Shown here one piece after another: positions 33,995 through 45,597 of a DNA stretch of 64,000 bases (the first letter of the stretch is position 1; each line of letters starts with the position of its first letter). The stretch is from Brachypodium distachyon. Lineage: Eukaryota; Streptophyta; Magnoliopsida; Poales; Poaceae. The DNA is taken from positions 38,688,150 to 38,752,149 of the forward strand of contig NC_016134.3 of assembly GCF_000005505.3 (NCBI RefSeq), written 5' to 3'. Below the pieces are notes generated by a model. The model worked only from the letters and a program-made list of their open reading frames with translations, had not been told where the DNA came from and made no database searches. A program made the position numbers and the translations under genes.

Positions 33995-34659
33995 CGATTA
34001 AATAGCTACTGTATATGATTTCGTTGCTGCATGTTAGAATCAATCCCATGATGGATGCTATCAAAGGAAAACAAGTTGTTGTTGATTTTCGTGTCCAACT
34101 TCCAGCCACTAGGAAGGTCCGTGCTGTTCTGAAGACCTGGAGTAAGCCCCCGCCGGGCATGGTGAAACTGAACATTGATGGCTCGTTCTCAAAGGATCCG
34201 CAAGGGGCCGGTATGGACATGATTCTCCGCGATGATCAGGGACATAATCTTTTCCTCCTGTTGTATTCTTCAGCGTTGCGCTGACCCAGTGGAGGCTGAA
34301 CTCTGTGCCTGCATGCATGGAAGGCATCGCCTTGGCACTGCAGTGGAGTGAGCTGCCGGTCATCGTCGAAACGGACTCCTCGTTTGTGCTGGCTGGGCGT
34401 GCGAAAGGCTTGGATAGGTCTAATTATGCGGCCTTAGTTAATGAGATTAGAGGTTTAGTTTCTCAAGGTAGAAGTTTGTCGTTTGTAAAAGGGGATAGAT
34501 CTCAAAACCGTGTTAGTCATGTGCTCGCAAACTTAGCCAGAGTTGAGCATCGCACGGAGACTTGGTTGGGTTCCGGTCCGCCGCCTGTGGTTGACCTGGC
34601 TCTCCAAGATTGTGATGTGTTGAGTTGATTAATAGATCCTCTTTTACCCGCAAAAAAAA
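33995..34659 (+). pseudogene. LINE 3' end with RNase H domain, broken
   Basis: The plus strand encodes a plant LINE-type RNase H domain: PPPGMVKLNIDGSFSKDPQG (first catalytic Asp), then PVEAELCAC (Glu) and, in a shifted frame, VIVETDSSFVLAGRAKG (second Asp) and SHVLANLARVEH. A one-base frame change near 34300 separates the halves, so the enzyme is dead. A stop at 34628 is followed by an A run at 34652-34659, the retroelement tail. The reverse transcriptase part is missing: 5'-truncated. Confidence 0.75.
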
Positions 34660-34660
34660 G

Positions 34661-35530
34661 ACCGCGAACTTCGATTTATCATACAAATCACTAATAAGAG
34701 CCTGCTTGAGAGCCTGTGCATTAGTCTCGAAGATCACCCGGTTGCATATCATAGGTCATTTGGTCTATAAATAGCCTTGATAATTGCAAGCGCTTCAGCT
34801 TGAATGGCTTCGGAAACGTTATTTAGAGGGCCTGTACCTGCATCTTGCAATTCGTCATCTTCATTCCTGATAACATATCCCCAACCGTCATTATGAAAAT
34901 TCTCACAGAAAGCACCATCGGTGTTTATTTTCAAAAAGTTTGCTGCTGCTGGTGTCCAGCAGCCTTGTCTGGTTATCATCTGAGCATTTTTATCTAAAAA
35001 TCATGCAATTCTTTAGAGTGAACGAGGACAGAATTTCATTAAGTCCTCTAATGGTTTCTCCTAAATGAGCTTTATTACGCTCAGACCACCACAGCCAAAG
35101 TAAGATACACATTTTAGAGCCTGCCTTGTCCTCGAATTTGAAATTTTGGGTTTATGTATGAGGCGAGCTTTTGTCTTAAGTCTTCCCAGACCTGCTTTAC
35201 AGAAAAAAGCAATGCCCACCATCCTCTTCAATTCTATTGCAGACTGGGCATTTGGGATCAACATCAATTCCCCTTCTTCGAAATTTTGGTCTGAATGCTA
35301 GACTCGGGAGTAGAAAATCTCCAAACAAAATGTTTTATTTTGCTTGCTAATGGTAGCTTCCATATTTTCCTCCATTCAAAATTTACCTTTTCTCCTGCTC
35401 CTCCTGTGGCCGAACTGTTAGCGGGCTTATGGATGCCATTATCGTTGGCCACCTTATATGCCGATTTGACCGAGAAGAACCCTTTTTTATCAATGACAAG
35501 CAACCAAATCCTTTTCTCCTTCGGTTCCAA
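34661..35530 (-). pseudogene. LINE 3' part with zf-RVT and RNase H domains, broken
   Basis: On the minus strand the block begins with a zf-RVT-like domain (FSVKSAYKVANDNG, then WRKIWKLPLASKIKHFVWR) at 35530-35264. It continues with an RNase H domain (NFLKINTDGAFCENFHNDG, SEAIQAEALAIIKAI) at 34979-34749 and VIFETNAQALKQALISDLYD further on. Frame breaks near 35260 and 34750 show decay. It stops abruptly at the tail of the plus-strand LINE, as if interrupted by it. Confidence 0.72.
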
Positions 35531-35598
35531 ATTTCTTGTTAGGGACAGAGGGAGTACAACTTGTATTAAATTTCAGTCAAAATTTGGGACCGAGGGAG
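35516..35598. mobile_element. Degenerate Stowaway-like MITE pieces
   Basis: The left end CTCCTTCGGTTCCAAATTTCT is followed by two right-end-like segments, GGGACAGAGGGAGTA at about 35542 and AATTTGGGACCGAGGGAG ending at 35598. This is consistent with a rearranged or nested short Stowaway element at the edge of the LINE fragment. Confidence 0.5.
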
Positions 35599-36139
35599 CA
35601 CAACATCCACGAAGTAAGAGAATAAAGGAGAAGCAAAAATTGTAAAAGTTGGTACATACTTTGCACATGGACCAAATAGGAATGGCTTAGTCTAGTACGA
35701 ATAAACAGTTAGAGAAAATAAATTTTAAATAGGTATGTTGTCATGTCTCGAGGGAAAGAGGCCCGGTCATTCAAATGATCGTATTGGACCCACTAAAATT
35801 AATTTTTACATAAATCATTTTGTAGAAACTTTCAATGGAAATTCCCTGCGGTGGCCGATACATAGGTTTTTGGAACGATGAGTTTTTCTCAGGCGGAATG
35901 TTGGATGTTGACCGGACTGCAAATTTCAAAACAAATCCCCCACACGGCCACACAGTAGCCACCTCACGGGTCCACGGCCCAAGCAGCAAGCAGTAGTACA
36001 ACAGCGTAGGAGTACTAGTAGCAGCATCCGGCGGCCATTCACGGGTCCACGACGGTGAGTCATAGAACCGGTCCACCACCCCCGCAGTCGACTCCGGACA
36101 CGGGAGGCCGCCCGTCCCATCTCGCCGCCGCCCGAGAAG
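35599..36139. other. Upstream region of the MPB2C-like gene
   Basis: No coding exon seen. The right half becomes GC-rich toward 36139 and probably includes the promoter and 5' UTR of the gene that starts at 36140. Confidence 0.4.
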
Positions 36140-38680
36140 ATGGCCGAGAAGCCGACAGGGCTCGCCTCCAGGTCGAGGATCCGAGGCGGGCTCGCCGCCT
36201 CCGCGCCCTCTTCGAGGTATCCCTTTCCTCGATCTGCATTTTTCCCGGGGTCCCGTTTGAATTTTTCTCGGAGTTGTTTGAGCTGTTCTTGACGCCTTCC
36301 GGTGTTTCTTGAATGCAGGAGGATGGTCTCGATGTCGTACACCGCGGCACCGAATCAGACCAAGAAGGTGAGGCCTCCTTGATCCCGGTTTAAATCACCC
36401 GCGACTTTTCTTTCCTGAGCATATTTGTTTTAGTATTTGGAATGGCTTCTTTGTTCACTACTGGTGTTCAAAGAATGTGGGTTCTTGTGTTCCAAGTTTA
36501 AATCCTTCGTTGGTGGTAACGAGTGTGGCATTGTGCTACAGAAGCCGGTGTGAGCGGTCATTGACAGTGTTTTGGCTAGTTGAAGAGGGGAATTGTCCAT
36601 GAATAGTGCCTTGCACTTGCTAAAAATATGTGCTTGTTAGTTGGTTTTACTGTTGTACTAGTTGTTGATCTATGCCGACATCTACTTTTGCAGGTTCCTG
36701 AGCCAAAGGTTGCGAAGCCAACCAGAACCACACCAGTCAAGAGGCGGCAGCAGCTGGATCAGGCGCAAAAGCAGAGGGAAGAGCTTGCTGCTTTGCAGGA
36801 GCAGCTTAGTGGCCTGCAAGGGAAGTTGCTTGAGAAAGATGGAGCTTTGAGGTCCGCAGAGAGCTTGATTGGCCGGATTAGTGCGGCGAATGCAGCGGTT
36901 GACGAATTGAGAAGCCAGCTTTCTGATAAGGAATCACTGGTCGAATCTACTGGTTCAGAATTGCATGGTGCAAAGGTATGTCAGATTTCATCAGTAGTTT
37001 GGATGGATTAAGGGTTAATTTGATACATGCCACTGCAATTTTGGCCAATTCAAAAAACACCACTGCAATTCACATCTTTCGAAACATACCACTTCAAATC
37101 TGCAAATTCTTCGAAAAACGCCACTACAATGGGTCAAAAGATGCCACTTTTTCAAAGGATGAGAATTGCAGTGGCGTCTTTCAAATTCGCCAAAATTGCA
37201 ATGCCATATGGAGTATCAAATTAACCTTTTACATTGTGAAAGCACTATTAATGCATAATCAGTACATGGCGCCATCATATAAGAAAACACCACATGATTG
37301 TATTTTTCTTCAGGGAAATCTACACAAATGATTACTAATGTTGTATGACTTGAAAGTTCAAACCTACGGTTGCATTACATCTGATACACGGACTATTATT
37401 ATCTGGAGGAGAAAGTCCGACTCTCTTCTTATTGTGCTGTATTTTTTCATAATAGAAGGTGATGTAGCTCGAATAACATCTTATTCGAAATAGATCTGAA
37501 AAATATGCAAGTAAATCTACAATTATGGGTCATATTTTGTAAGCCCAAAATGAAGGTGATGTAACCAGAGTGACATCTTATTCAAAGTTGATCAGAAAAA
37601 AATGCAATTAGATATACAGTTGCACATCATGTTTCGTATGCTGATTTGAGGTTCTACATATGCTGCTGCTTGGCATTCAATGCTGATGCAGAGTTCATGT
37701 GTTCAACAAATGCAAATGCAAGTCTGAAGCTCTATTTGGCATTTTCATGTCTACTGCCAGTAATATATAGCATTTCTACCACTGTGTTTCAGTGTCATGT
37801 TGAAGACGCTTATACGTCTTTCTGAAATTTTTGTAATGTTAAATGACAAATTCTGAAGAGAAATAAAACTGACCTGTGCCATAGTGTTCTATGGGAATAT
37901 CAAGTTTGCTACTTCCGATTTGTGTATTCATGCTTATTTCTGTCAAAAGATAGATTGCTAATGTGAATATCATATTCATGCTTATTTCTGTCACGAGATA
38001 GATTGCCAATGTGTAATGTAATCGTGTGGAATCACTTCCACATTAATCTCCGTGTCATGAAAGTATACAGTAATCCGTTCTTTAATGATGGACTAAATAC
38101 TTGTTGATTTGTTGTTATTGTTGTAGATTATGTTGGCAGAAAAGCAAGCAGCATTGGAGAAGCTAGAATGGGAAGTGAAGGTGTCAAGTACAAAGGTTGA
38201 AGAACTTCAAGTGGATGTAGCCTCTATGGATGTTGAAATTTCTGCTCTCATGAAGGTGTTTAGGAAAATAACAGAGACCACCAACCGGGCCTCTTATCCC
38301 ACAGAGAGATCCGATGATTCATCATTGGAATGCGAACTAGTTCAGCTCGATGTAAGCTCATGTCTTCCTTGTTATATTTCCCCTAATCTCTTGAGCACAC
38401 TGTTTATTCTTGTACGGTTCACATGATGAAAACGTGAATGGATCATATCTTTCTCTGGATATAACTTATATAGACGTTTTGCTCAAAATTGATGTTTAAC
38501 ATGCTGGGCACCTGATTTGCTACGAGGCAGGACATGGAAGGTGATATTGACACAGAGAAAATGGAGCAAGAAATGTCAGCCTACGTCACAGCTCTAGCCG
38601 CCGCGAAAGACAATCCTACCGAGGAGTTCCTGAAGGCAGTGACCGAGGCAAGATTGAGACTCCAAGCTTTTGTACTCTAA
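36140..38680 (+). CDS. MPB2C: MPB2C-like microtubule-binding coiled-coil protein
   Basis: Cytosolic coiled-coil protein resembling MICROTUBULE BINDING PROTEIN 2C, a plant factor that associates with cortical microtubules and interacts with viral movement proteins and KNOTTED1-type homeodomain proteins (family knowledge). Five exons join in frame: 36140-36216, 36319-36367, 36694-36975, 38127-38351 and 38531-38680, giving 260 residues. A basic, Ser/Arg-rich N-terminus (about 1-60) precedes a long coiled coil at about 60-175 (QREELAALQEQLSGLQGKLL, then IMLAEKQAALEKLEWEVK). The C-terminal segment DTEKMEQEMSAYVTALAAAK, ending ARLRLQAFVL, also looks MPB2C-like. The start is the first ATG whose frame reaches exon 2. 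Intron 3 contains a MITE. The gene converges on the CFIm68-like gene. The family call rests on remembered similarity. Confidence 0.75.
37013..37226. mobile_element. MITE with 14-bp perfect TIRs in an MPB2C intron
   Basis: Ends are GGTTAATTTGATAC at 37013 and GTATCAAATTAACC ending at 37226, a perfect 14-base inverted repeat. The interior has several copies of CCACTGCAATT-like phrases in both orientations. Length 214 bases. Superfamily not determined; no clear target duplication. Confidence 0.7.
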
Positions 38681-39800
38681 TTTGGCTGGAAAACACTGGC
38701 GGTGCTCCATGCCCAGAGTAACTCGATGCTGAGCGGTCACTGTGTTCCGACGGTGATATGCATCCAAGCTGGTAGTTGTCGCTTCTGGGTCTTATATCGC
38801 AGAGGATCCATGTTTGCGTCCTCTCATTTTGGATCTGGCCGATGATGCCACTGATCTTGTTGTTGTAACGTTATATGAACCGGAGAGTGTATGACTGGGC
38901 CTCTTAGTAGACGCCAACATGTAGTACACTAGTACCATTTTAGTGAACAGCTGACGGTTCAACCTGTCTAAACGGCCCAGAGATGACTGTTCTCTGTCGT
39001 CTGAGTATTTGCAATCAGGAATTTGTTACTTTGTGGCAGTTGCTTGCTTTCGTCAGTTTAGCTGCAAAAAGTTCGATTTGTCGGAAGCAGATTTCATTGT
39101 GAGTTCGTGAGTAGAAAAAGGCAGAATGGTGATGGATCACACGAAAGATGCCAGAAACATGTTTGCTTGCCACTTCAGATACCATGTTTCGCCAAATTAC
39201 TCATGAGCATGCAAATATTCAATTCGAACAGCGACGCCTACCCACTCACTAACCAGCAGAGATTAATGAAACATATGGCAAGAGTACCATGAAGTGGTTG
39301 CTCATCCAACAAGCTTAACAGTATTTCAATCCTGCCTGTTTACATTCCTAGTGCAACAGTCTGCTATAAAACTCAACCTTTAGGAACAGAGGGAGTACAA
39401 GTCGGAAGCACAAAACTCAACCTTTAAGTCAAGTGTGATGTAATGTAACAACACAGCCACAATATAAAACCTAGAAAAATCAAATAAGTGCTGCTGGAAG
39501 GGCAAGCCACAGGAATGTTGAACGTTGGATCACTTGTCCATCACCAGCAGGAGGGAAAATGGAAGAAATCAAAGTCATAATAGAGTTACATACCAGTTGA
39601 TAATCCTAATACAGAGTAAATAGTAGTCTCATTACAAAGAGTATTTAGGGAAATCACAATAGATTGACAGTTCTCTTTTCATGGCATTATTGTGCCACTC
39701 GACGAATATATTAAAAGTAGGGGCAAACAGGCAGCAGCTACATCTTGGATCCGAGGAAGCTGAAATCATGGCTTCGCACTTATTCGAACTGCTCTTGTGG
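38681..39800. other. 3' regions of two convergent genes
   Basis: The left part is probably the MPB2C-like 3' UTR. The right part, up to 39800, reads on the minus strand as the predicted last exon of the CFIm68-like mRNA. A degenerate repeat, AAAACTCAACCTTTA, occurs twice (about 39368 and 39413) around a GGGAGTA MITE-like end. Confidence 0.4.
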
Positions 39801-41755
39801 CTGCAAACAAGAGAATAGAAGTCAGTACATGGTTAGCAGGCTAGAAGCGAAGGCATAGAAATGGGTGAAAAGACAATTTTATACAACAGCACCAGCATAT
39901 CAAAACAAAAACTAATGCATAAATATTTGTAAATTAATGATGTTTCAAGTGAAGTTGATATGCACTTAAATCAAGTTATTAGTGGACAATAGAATAAAAA
40001 TAGAGATAAGATGCAGGTTTGCAGTAGGTTGTAGGCGCCGACAAAAAAATTAGCTGCCATCAAACATGAAATGACCATCTCTGGATTTTACTATGTAACT
40101 GGAAACAAAGAACATTTTTGAACATCTGGGATTTTCCATTTCAATTTTAACACAAAATCTAAAAGGCAAATGAATAAACAAATTTATCCAACCAGAACAA
40201 AGTATGCTACTGAAAAATATCCTTAAAGGCCAACTTAGACAATGGACACACAGGCAGTTAAACAGAGGGAACTCTATAGATAAGCGATAACATGACAGTG
40301 TAACTTAAGCAACAGAATCAGTTAAAAAATCACAAAAATGAACAGACAGACCAATAAAAGGATGGTTTAGATGGATCGAAGAAATATAGCAGCTCACTAC
40401 ACCTTTCATTCAGGCTAAAACCATTTCTGTTATTTCTTCAAGTACTCAGTTACTCATTAAAAATTCAAACAATTTATTGGCATCAGCACTTTAAGAACTA
40501 GAAGGATAGTGCCTCTAGTTATCCTCAACCAACTTAATATGACAGAAAAGCAAATATTTCCCTGCTGGAAATTTTACTTAAATGCAAAACAGTACACGGT
40601 ATGCTAGCTAAGGTACAGGCATTTCCTTGGCCAAAAGTGATATTGATTAGCTAATGGAGCAGGAAGCTCAGAAATACACCTAACCAGTGAATCATAAATT
40701 CTAGCACAATGCAATGAGTTGTTACTCTAATCAAGAATGCACTTACATACGATAGTTACAAACAAATGAACTGAGCAGCAGCAGCAGTCTAGGTTCCACA
40801 TAACCATACCACGGTAAGATATTTTAGTAAACTCCAAAATGTTACTGGTAAGTGCCAAGTCCAGTTATAGAATATAGCATGCTATATGAAGATGCTCCAT
40901 CCAAAACGATTCTTATAAATATGGAAGATTTTCTATATTCAGTATAACTTCAATTTTTATTGATAAAACTTCAATCACTCGGGTGTAAGATAAAACTTCA
41001 TTCACTCGGGTGTCTAACTTACCCTGGCAATCATGTTTCTTCACCCTAAAAGACTAGAGCACTAGACTTCAATCTATGAACTTTGAAGTTACTACATGTG
41101 ATGCTGTAGAATTTGTTAACTCAAAACAGATCCAACTTATTGTGACTGTGAAATTTTGGTCTGTACATTGTTTTCATGAATGCTATTATACACTTCAAGA
41201 ATTACATGTTCAATTATCTATCTGTGCAAGAACATTGTTACTGATAGCAGGACCTTTCAGCTAATTGCCAGAAAATCCACTCCATAATAGAATGACACAT
41301 GCAATTCCAAATTCCAAAATAATATAGCTAGATCAAAGTTCTGGAGCATAAACACTGGAATATTAATCAAAGTTCAAGGCCTACACTGGAATATTAATCA
41401 AAGTTCTGGAGCATAAACACCTGTCTGTTATATTTAACGAGTACAGGATAAGAGTCTTTACAATGCCTTTTTGAGGATACATGTAAGCAGTAATTGGATT
41501 ACAAGGAGATTACCTAGAACAAAATATGTACAAGTTACAAAACTAAGTTACATTCCTTGCTTGAGCAATCCTTTAAGCTACAAAAGAACTGGTGAAAAAA
41601 AAATACACAACAGCAATCAGGGAACTATACATATGGTTTATGGATTACACAAATATGCAGCTATACAGTGATGTCCAACAACAGGAAGCTATGTACAGCT
41701 ATACAACCAAATGAAAGAATGATTACATTCAAAAGAAAACGAGAGCAGAACTTAC
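39801..41755 (-). other. Predicted 3'-UTR intron of the CFIm68-like gene
   Basis: On the minus strand a strong donor GAT|GTAAGTTCTG lies at 41755, 152 bases after the stop codon. A good acceptor CTTGTTTGCAG|CC ends at 39801. Splicing would remove 1955 bases of AT-rich DNA that has no open frame of note. This is predicted from splice signals only. Confidence 0.5.
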
Positions 41756-41907
41756 ATCTCAGTTAATGCTACAACAGATCCCTGGAGGCACAAGCAGTCA
41801 AAATCCACCCGTTATAAGCACTGAACGGTTGAAAGTTGGCATGTGCAAAAAAGATGCCACCTCGGATTGCCGATACCCCTACACTAGGCATAGCCCCATC
41901 AGCTACA

Positions 41908-43710
41908 TCACTCGTGCGACATTCGTCGCCGCTTCGAGTGATCGACCTCCCTTGACCTGCTGCGTCTCCCAGATGACCTTCCCCTATCCCAGTCTTCATT
42001 ACGGTCAGTTTCACGCTCCCTGTGTCTGTGATAATCACCATGGCGATCTCTGTCATCCCGGTGCCTGTCCCTATCTCTGTCCCTCTCCCGGTCCCGGTCT
42101 CTTTCCCTTTCCCTGTCTCTGTCCCTCTCCCTTTCCCTCTCACGGCCCATATCCCGTTCATCACGGTGCCTCCTCTCTGGCAAGTCTGGTGGTGGGGGCA
42201 ACTCTTTTTCCCTCTCCCGCCTCCTTTCTGGTGCCCCAGACCATTCCCGCTCTGGTGGTCTCTCTTTACCATGGCTGCCACCTTCTCCATAGTGCTGATC
42301 TGATGCTGCATCATCCCCATAGCTAGATTGCTCCTCACCTCCCCAACCACCCATGCTTGGATCTGGCCACATCCCAACCCCAGCAGCCCCCATACCGCCT
42401 CTCCCAAAGAATGCTGGGTTGACATGAGGGGCAACCACAGGCGGGAAAGGCTGCATCAAGCCTGGGAATGGTGCAGCCCCAGGTCCACCCGGGAAACCTC
42501 CAAACCCACCACCCATCCTTCCCATAGCTGCACCATAGCCAGTTGGATCAAAACCCTGCCCCATCATTCCCCCAGGATGCATCATTGGTGGCGGTGGAGC
42601 CACCATCCCCCCATTCCCCATGATTCCTCGCCCACCAACTGGACCCATCCGATTTCTCATATTCCCACCAGGGCCTCTACCACCCATCCCCCCACCGCCC
42701 CTGCCCCAATTTCCACCGCCTGCTCCACCTCCTCCTCCGCCACCACCACCACCAGCAGCTCCTCCGCCTCCCCGGCCACCACCATAATTTCCGCCCACCT
42801 GAGGCCCAGCTGGACCTCCAGGTGGACCGCCACCCCTCCCACCCTTCTGCATACCTGAATTCTGCTGACCCATTGATTGGTTGTTCTTCATCTGAGCTTC
42901 ACCCATGCGTCGCACAGTGTTGGGCGAGGCAAAGGCCACGACACAGGGGCGGCCATTGAACAAATGGCCGTTCATACCCTCCTTGCAGGCGGCAGCAGCG
43001 CCAGGGTCGAAGAAATCGACCTGGCAATACCCTTTAGACTTCCCGCTCGCCTTCTCATCAAAGAACCTCACCTCCTTGACATGGCCGTATTTGACCAGCT
43101 CCGCCTCTAGATCGGCGTCGGTTGTCCACCAGTGAAGGTCCCCCACGAAGAGCGTTGTAGCGCCAGGGCCGTCACCACCCCCACCGTTGCCGACCACTAT
43201 GGGGCCGCCGCCGTAGTTGCCGCCTCCCTGTCGGTGGAACCCGTCTCCTCCTCCTCCTCCTCCTCCTCCTCCTCCTCCTCCTCCGGCCTGGATCTGGTGG
43301 TGGGGAAGCGACGGTGGCGCCGCGGCCAACGGAGGCTGAGGCGGCGGCGGAAGATGGGACGGGTTGGGACGGTCCGGGACAGGAGCAGGGACAGCTGCAA
43401 CTCCGGGAATATGCACCTTCTCCGGTTGCCCCATCGGAGGCGGCGGCGGGGGCAGCGGAAGCGATGGTGAAGGCATCACCTGCTGCTGCTGCGGCAGCGC
43501 CTGCTGCGGAGGGGGCTGGTGCTGCTTGGGAGGCATCGCCGGCGGCTGGGGCTGGGCCGGGGGTTGGGAGGCGTGGAGGAAGCCGTCCCCGACGTTGACG
43601 TCGTTGTAGAGGTCGTCGTAGTCATCGTCGTCGCCGTAGTACTGGTCGACGTCCTGCACGGCGGAGATGGCCTCCTTCCGGTGGAAGGAGCCGTCCCCGT
43701 CGGGATCCAT
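41908..43710 (-). CDS. CFIm68/CPSF6-like pre-mRNA 3'-end processing factor
   Basis: Nuclear RNA-binding protein resembling the large subunit of cleavage factor I (CPSF6/CFIm68), which with CFIm25 binds upstream of poly(A) sites and influences poly(A) site choice. The coding region is one exon of 600 residues. Order: an acidic start with YYGDDDDYDDLYNDV (about 24-38), a Pro/Gln-rich stretch, a poly-Gly run encoded by a CTC/GAG repeat near 43245-43283, and one RRM at about 186-265. The RRM has RNP2 TLFVGDLHWWTTD, whose WWTTD is typical of CPSF6, and RNP1-like KSKGYCQVDFF. Then come long Gly/Met/Pro-rich sequence and a C-terminal Arg-Glu/Arg-Asp repeat domain with RS dipeptides (about 490-600), like SR-protein tails. 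It is convergent with the MPB2C-like gene. A predicted 3'-UTR intron may expose the mRNA to NMD. Confidence 0.85.
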   Translation of the reverse strand: MDPDGDGSFHRKEAISAVQDVDQYYGDDDDYDDLYNDVNVGDGFLHASQPPAQPQPPAMPPKQHQPPPQQALPQQQQVMPSPSLPLPPPPPPMGQPEKVHIPGVAAVPAPVPDRPNPSHLPPPPQPPLAAAPPSLPHHQIQAGGGGGGGGGGGGGDGFHRQGGGNYGGGPIVVGNGGGGDGPGATTLFVGDLHWWTTDADLEAELVKYGHVKEVRFFDEKASGKSKGYCQVDFFDPGAAAACKEGMNGHLFNGRPCVVAFASPNTVRRMGEAQMKNNQSMGQQNSGMQKGGRGGGPPGGPAGPQVGGNYGGGRGGGGAAGGGGGGGGGGAGGGNWGRGGGGMGGRGPGGNMRNRMGPVGGRGIMGNGGMVAPPPPMMHPGGMMGQGFDPTGYGAAMGRMGGGFGGFPGGPGAAPFPGLMQPFPPVVAPHVNPAFFGRGGMGAAGVGMWPDPSMGGWGGEEQSSYGDDAASDQHYGEGGSHGKERPPEREWSGAPERRREREKELPPPPDLPERRHRDERDMGRERERERDRDRERERDRDRERDRDRDRHRDDRDRHGDYHRHRERETDRNEDWDRGRSSGRRSRSREVDHSKRRRMSHE

Positions 43711-43922
43711 GGCGGCGGCGGGGGCAAACCCTAGGGGCTGGATCTGGACTGGAAGAGAGGGGGGGAGAGCGCGACGAGGCTGAGGGGGAAAAGCAAAATA
43801 AGCTAGAGACTGGTCGGGTTCGGATTTGGAGCGTCTGCGCCAGCATTGTCCCGGGTCTGAACCGGGGGGGTCCCGTGTGGATGACCTGTGGGGCCCACAT
43901 GAGAGGGTACGGGATGGTTCTA

Positions 43923-44337
43923 GGGCCTGTTTGGCTGGCCACCCTGGGCTCTATGCCTGAGAAAACCTGGTGGCGCACGGAGGTTTGATATTTTCTCCTA
44001 GGCATGCATGTGTATGTGTTGTTTGGTTGCTGTCTGTGTCTGAAGATGCTTAGTTTTGCTAGTCCAAGACAAAAGTGAACACATGGCTGCTTTTCTCTTC
44101 AACTAAAGTGGAAATTAGTGCTCAGGCAGCTCCTGCCACGGTCCAGGCGCTCAACTTTGGGGGCCTGAGCCCGGCTAAGCAAGCTGCAGCGTGTTAGCAC
44201 AGGCAAAGGATGTTGCCAACTGGACCAGGCCAGGCTAGCTATATTTTCCTCAGGCACGAACCAAACAACTTGCAGGCATACCTCAGGGAACCTTCAGGCC
44301 CGGCACCGTGTGGTCAGGACGGAAACCAAACAGCCCC
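43923..44337. mobile_element. Tourist-like MITE just upstream of the CFIm68-like gene
   Basis: Left end GGGCCTGTTTGGCTGG; reverse complement of the right end GGGGCTGTTTGGTTTCC. The flanking triplets are CTA on the left and TTA on the right, close to the TTA target of PIF/Harbinger-Tourist elements. Length 415 bases. It begins only 212 bases upstream of the minus-strand start codon at 43710. Confidence 0.6.
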
Positions 44338-44577
44338 TTAGTCTGTGGCGGGCGTGGTTGATCCATCAGATTCAGCACTACCAATTCTATTTTTTTCCCA
44401 GGGAATCTGCACTACCAATTCGAAATGGATACTCGCTCAAAACAAAAAGGCAATCTGAAATGGATAATTGATGATCTCTAGTGAAGTGCATGTTTCATAT
44501 ATAATTATGTAAGAACAGGAAATAAGAAAATTATTTTAATCATGTTCATGTTGATTTTAGTTAGAGTAAATGTACTC

Positions 44578-44905
44578 ATGGTTACTGAACTTGTTTCAAT
44601 TTAGTCACTGTATTTTAAAAATCGAAACTTGCGGTCAATCGACTTGACAAAATATTCCACATACGGTCGCTTGTACCGTATTTCTACCATATTGGTGTGT
44701 CGCTTGTGCCCCCTGACAAATAATACCACGAGGGACTGGACCGGGCGTGGGGAGCGCGGGCCTCATCATGAGGACACGCATACAGACAGAATAAGTACCA
44801 ATGACCGTATTTGGGACATTTCGACAAGTTCAGTGACCGTAAGTATGGATTTCCAAAATACAGTGAAAATAACTATATTGAGAATAGAAACCAAGTTAGG
44901 TGGCT
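44578..44905. repeat. Inverted repeat, possible MITE
   Basis: The segment GTCACTGTATTTTAAAAATC near 44608 is matched in inverse by GATTTCCAAAATACAGTG near 44848, with further inverse similarity outwards (ACTTGTTTCAATTTAG against CTATATTGAGAATAGAAACC). The pattern suggests an old MITE of about 330 bases. Ends are not certain. Confidence 0.4.
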
Positions 44906-45597
44906 GCATGTGTATTTTACTGTTTTAGTTATGTTCGTGTTCCTTTCTATTTTTATCTTCATGCTGGAGTTTTAGTGACTTGTGAGATTTTTATGCCAAG
45001 CTTAGCATCGATTTTTACAGAGAGAAGTCCATATTACCCCTAAACTTGTTAGGTAGTTTAGATTTCAACCCAGAAGTCCAATACCGTTTAATGAACACCC
45101 CTAAACTCACAAAACCGTCCTGTTGAAGATTGCTAGTGATGTCATTCTGATCACCTTAGTGCCACTTGCTACATAAACAGTACTCACAGCCAACAGCTCA
45201 TTCTAAAGCCCACTCTGCTACATAACCATGCACAGGTGCTCTATTGATCATCTACTGGTATGCTAGCAATCAGCTTATTATACAGTTGAAAACAAGACGC
45301 TACTTAGAATCTTGGAACTATTTACTCCATGTCAAGGTTTTTTTTTACTCCATGTCAGGGTTAATTAAAATGTTAGGATCCTGATTTGTGAGGCCCATGA
45401 CTATAATCCGAGGGTATTCCACACTGCAATCTAAATGGTCGTGATACTTGTGACAATTTAGTTCTTGTACAGGACCTGCCTAAGAATAATTAAATTACAT
45501 AAGTGTTTAGTTTACATGGTTCCACAAAGTTTAACTAAAACGCTCGGCGGTTAGGTGCGGATTTGCATTAATGTATAAACTGAAGGTTTCCTAGATA

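Noticed and set aside
41769..42434. Second long frame on the strand of the CFIm68-like gene plus opposite-strand frames over 41766-43734
   Set aside because: They are shadows of the Arg-Asp/Arg-Glu and Gly-rich repeats of the real gene; only the 43710-41908 frame contains an RRM.
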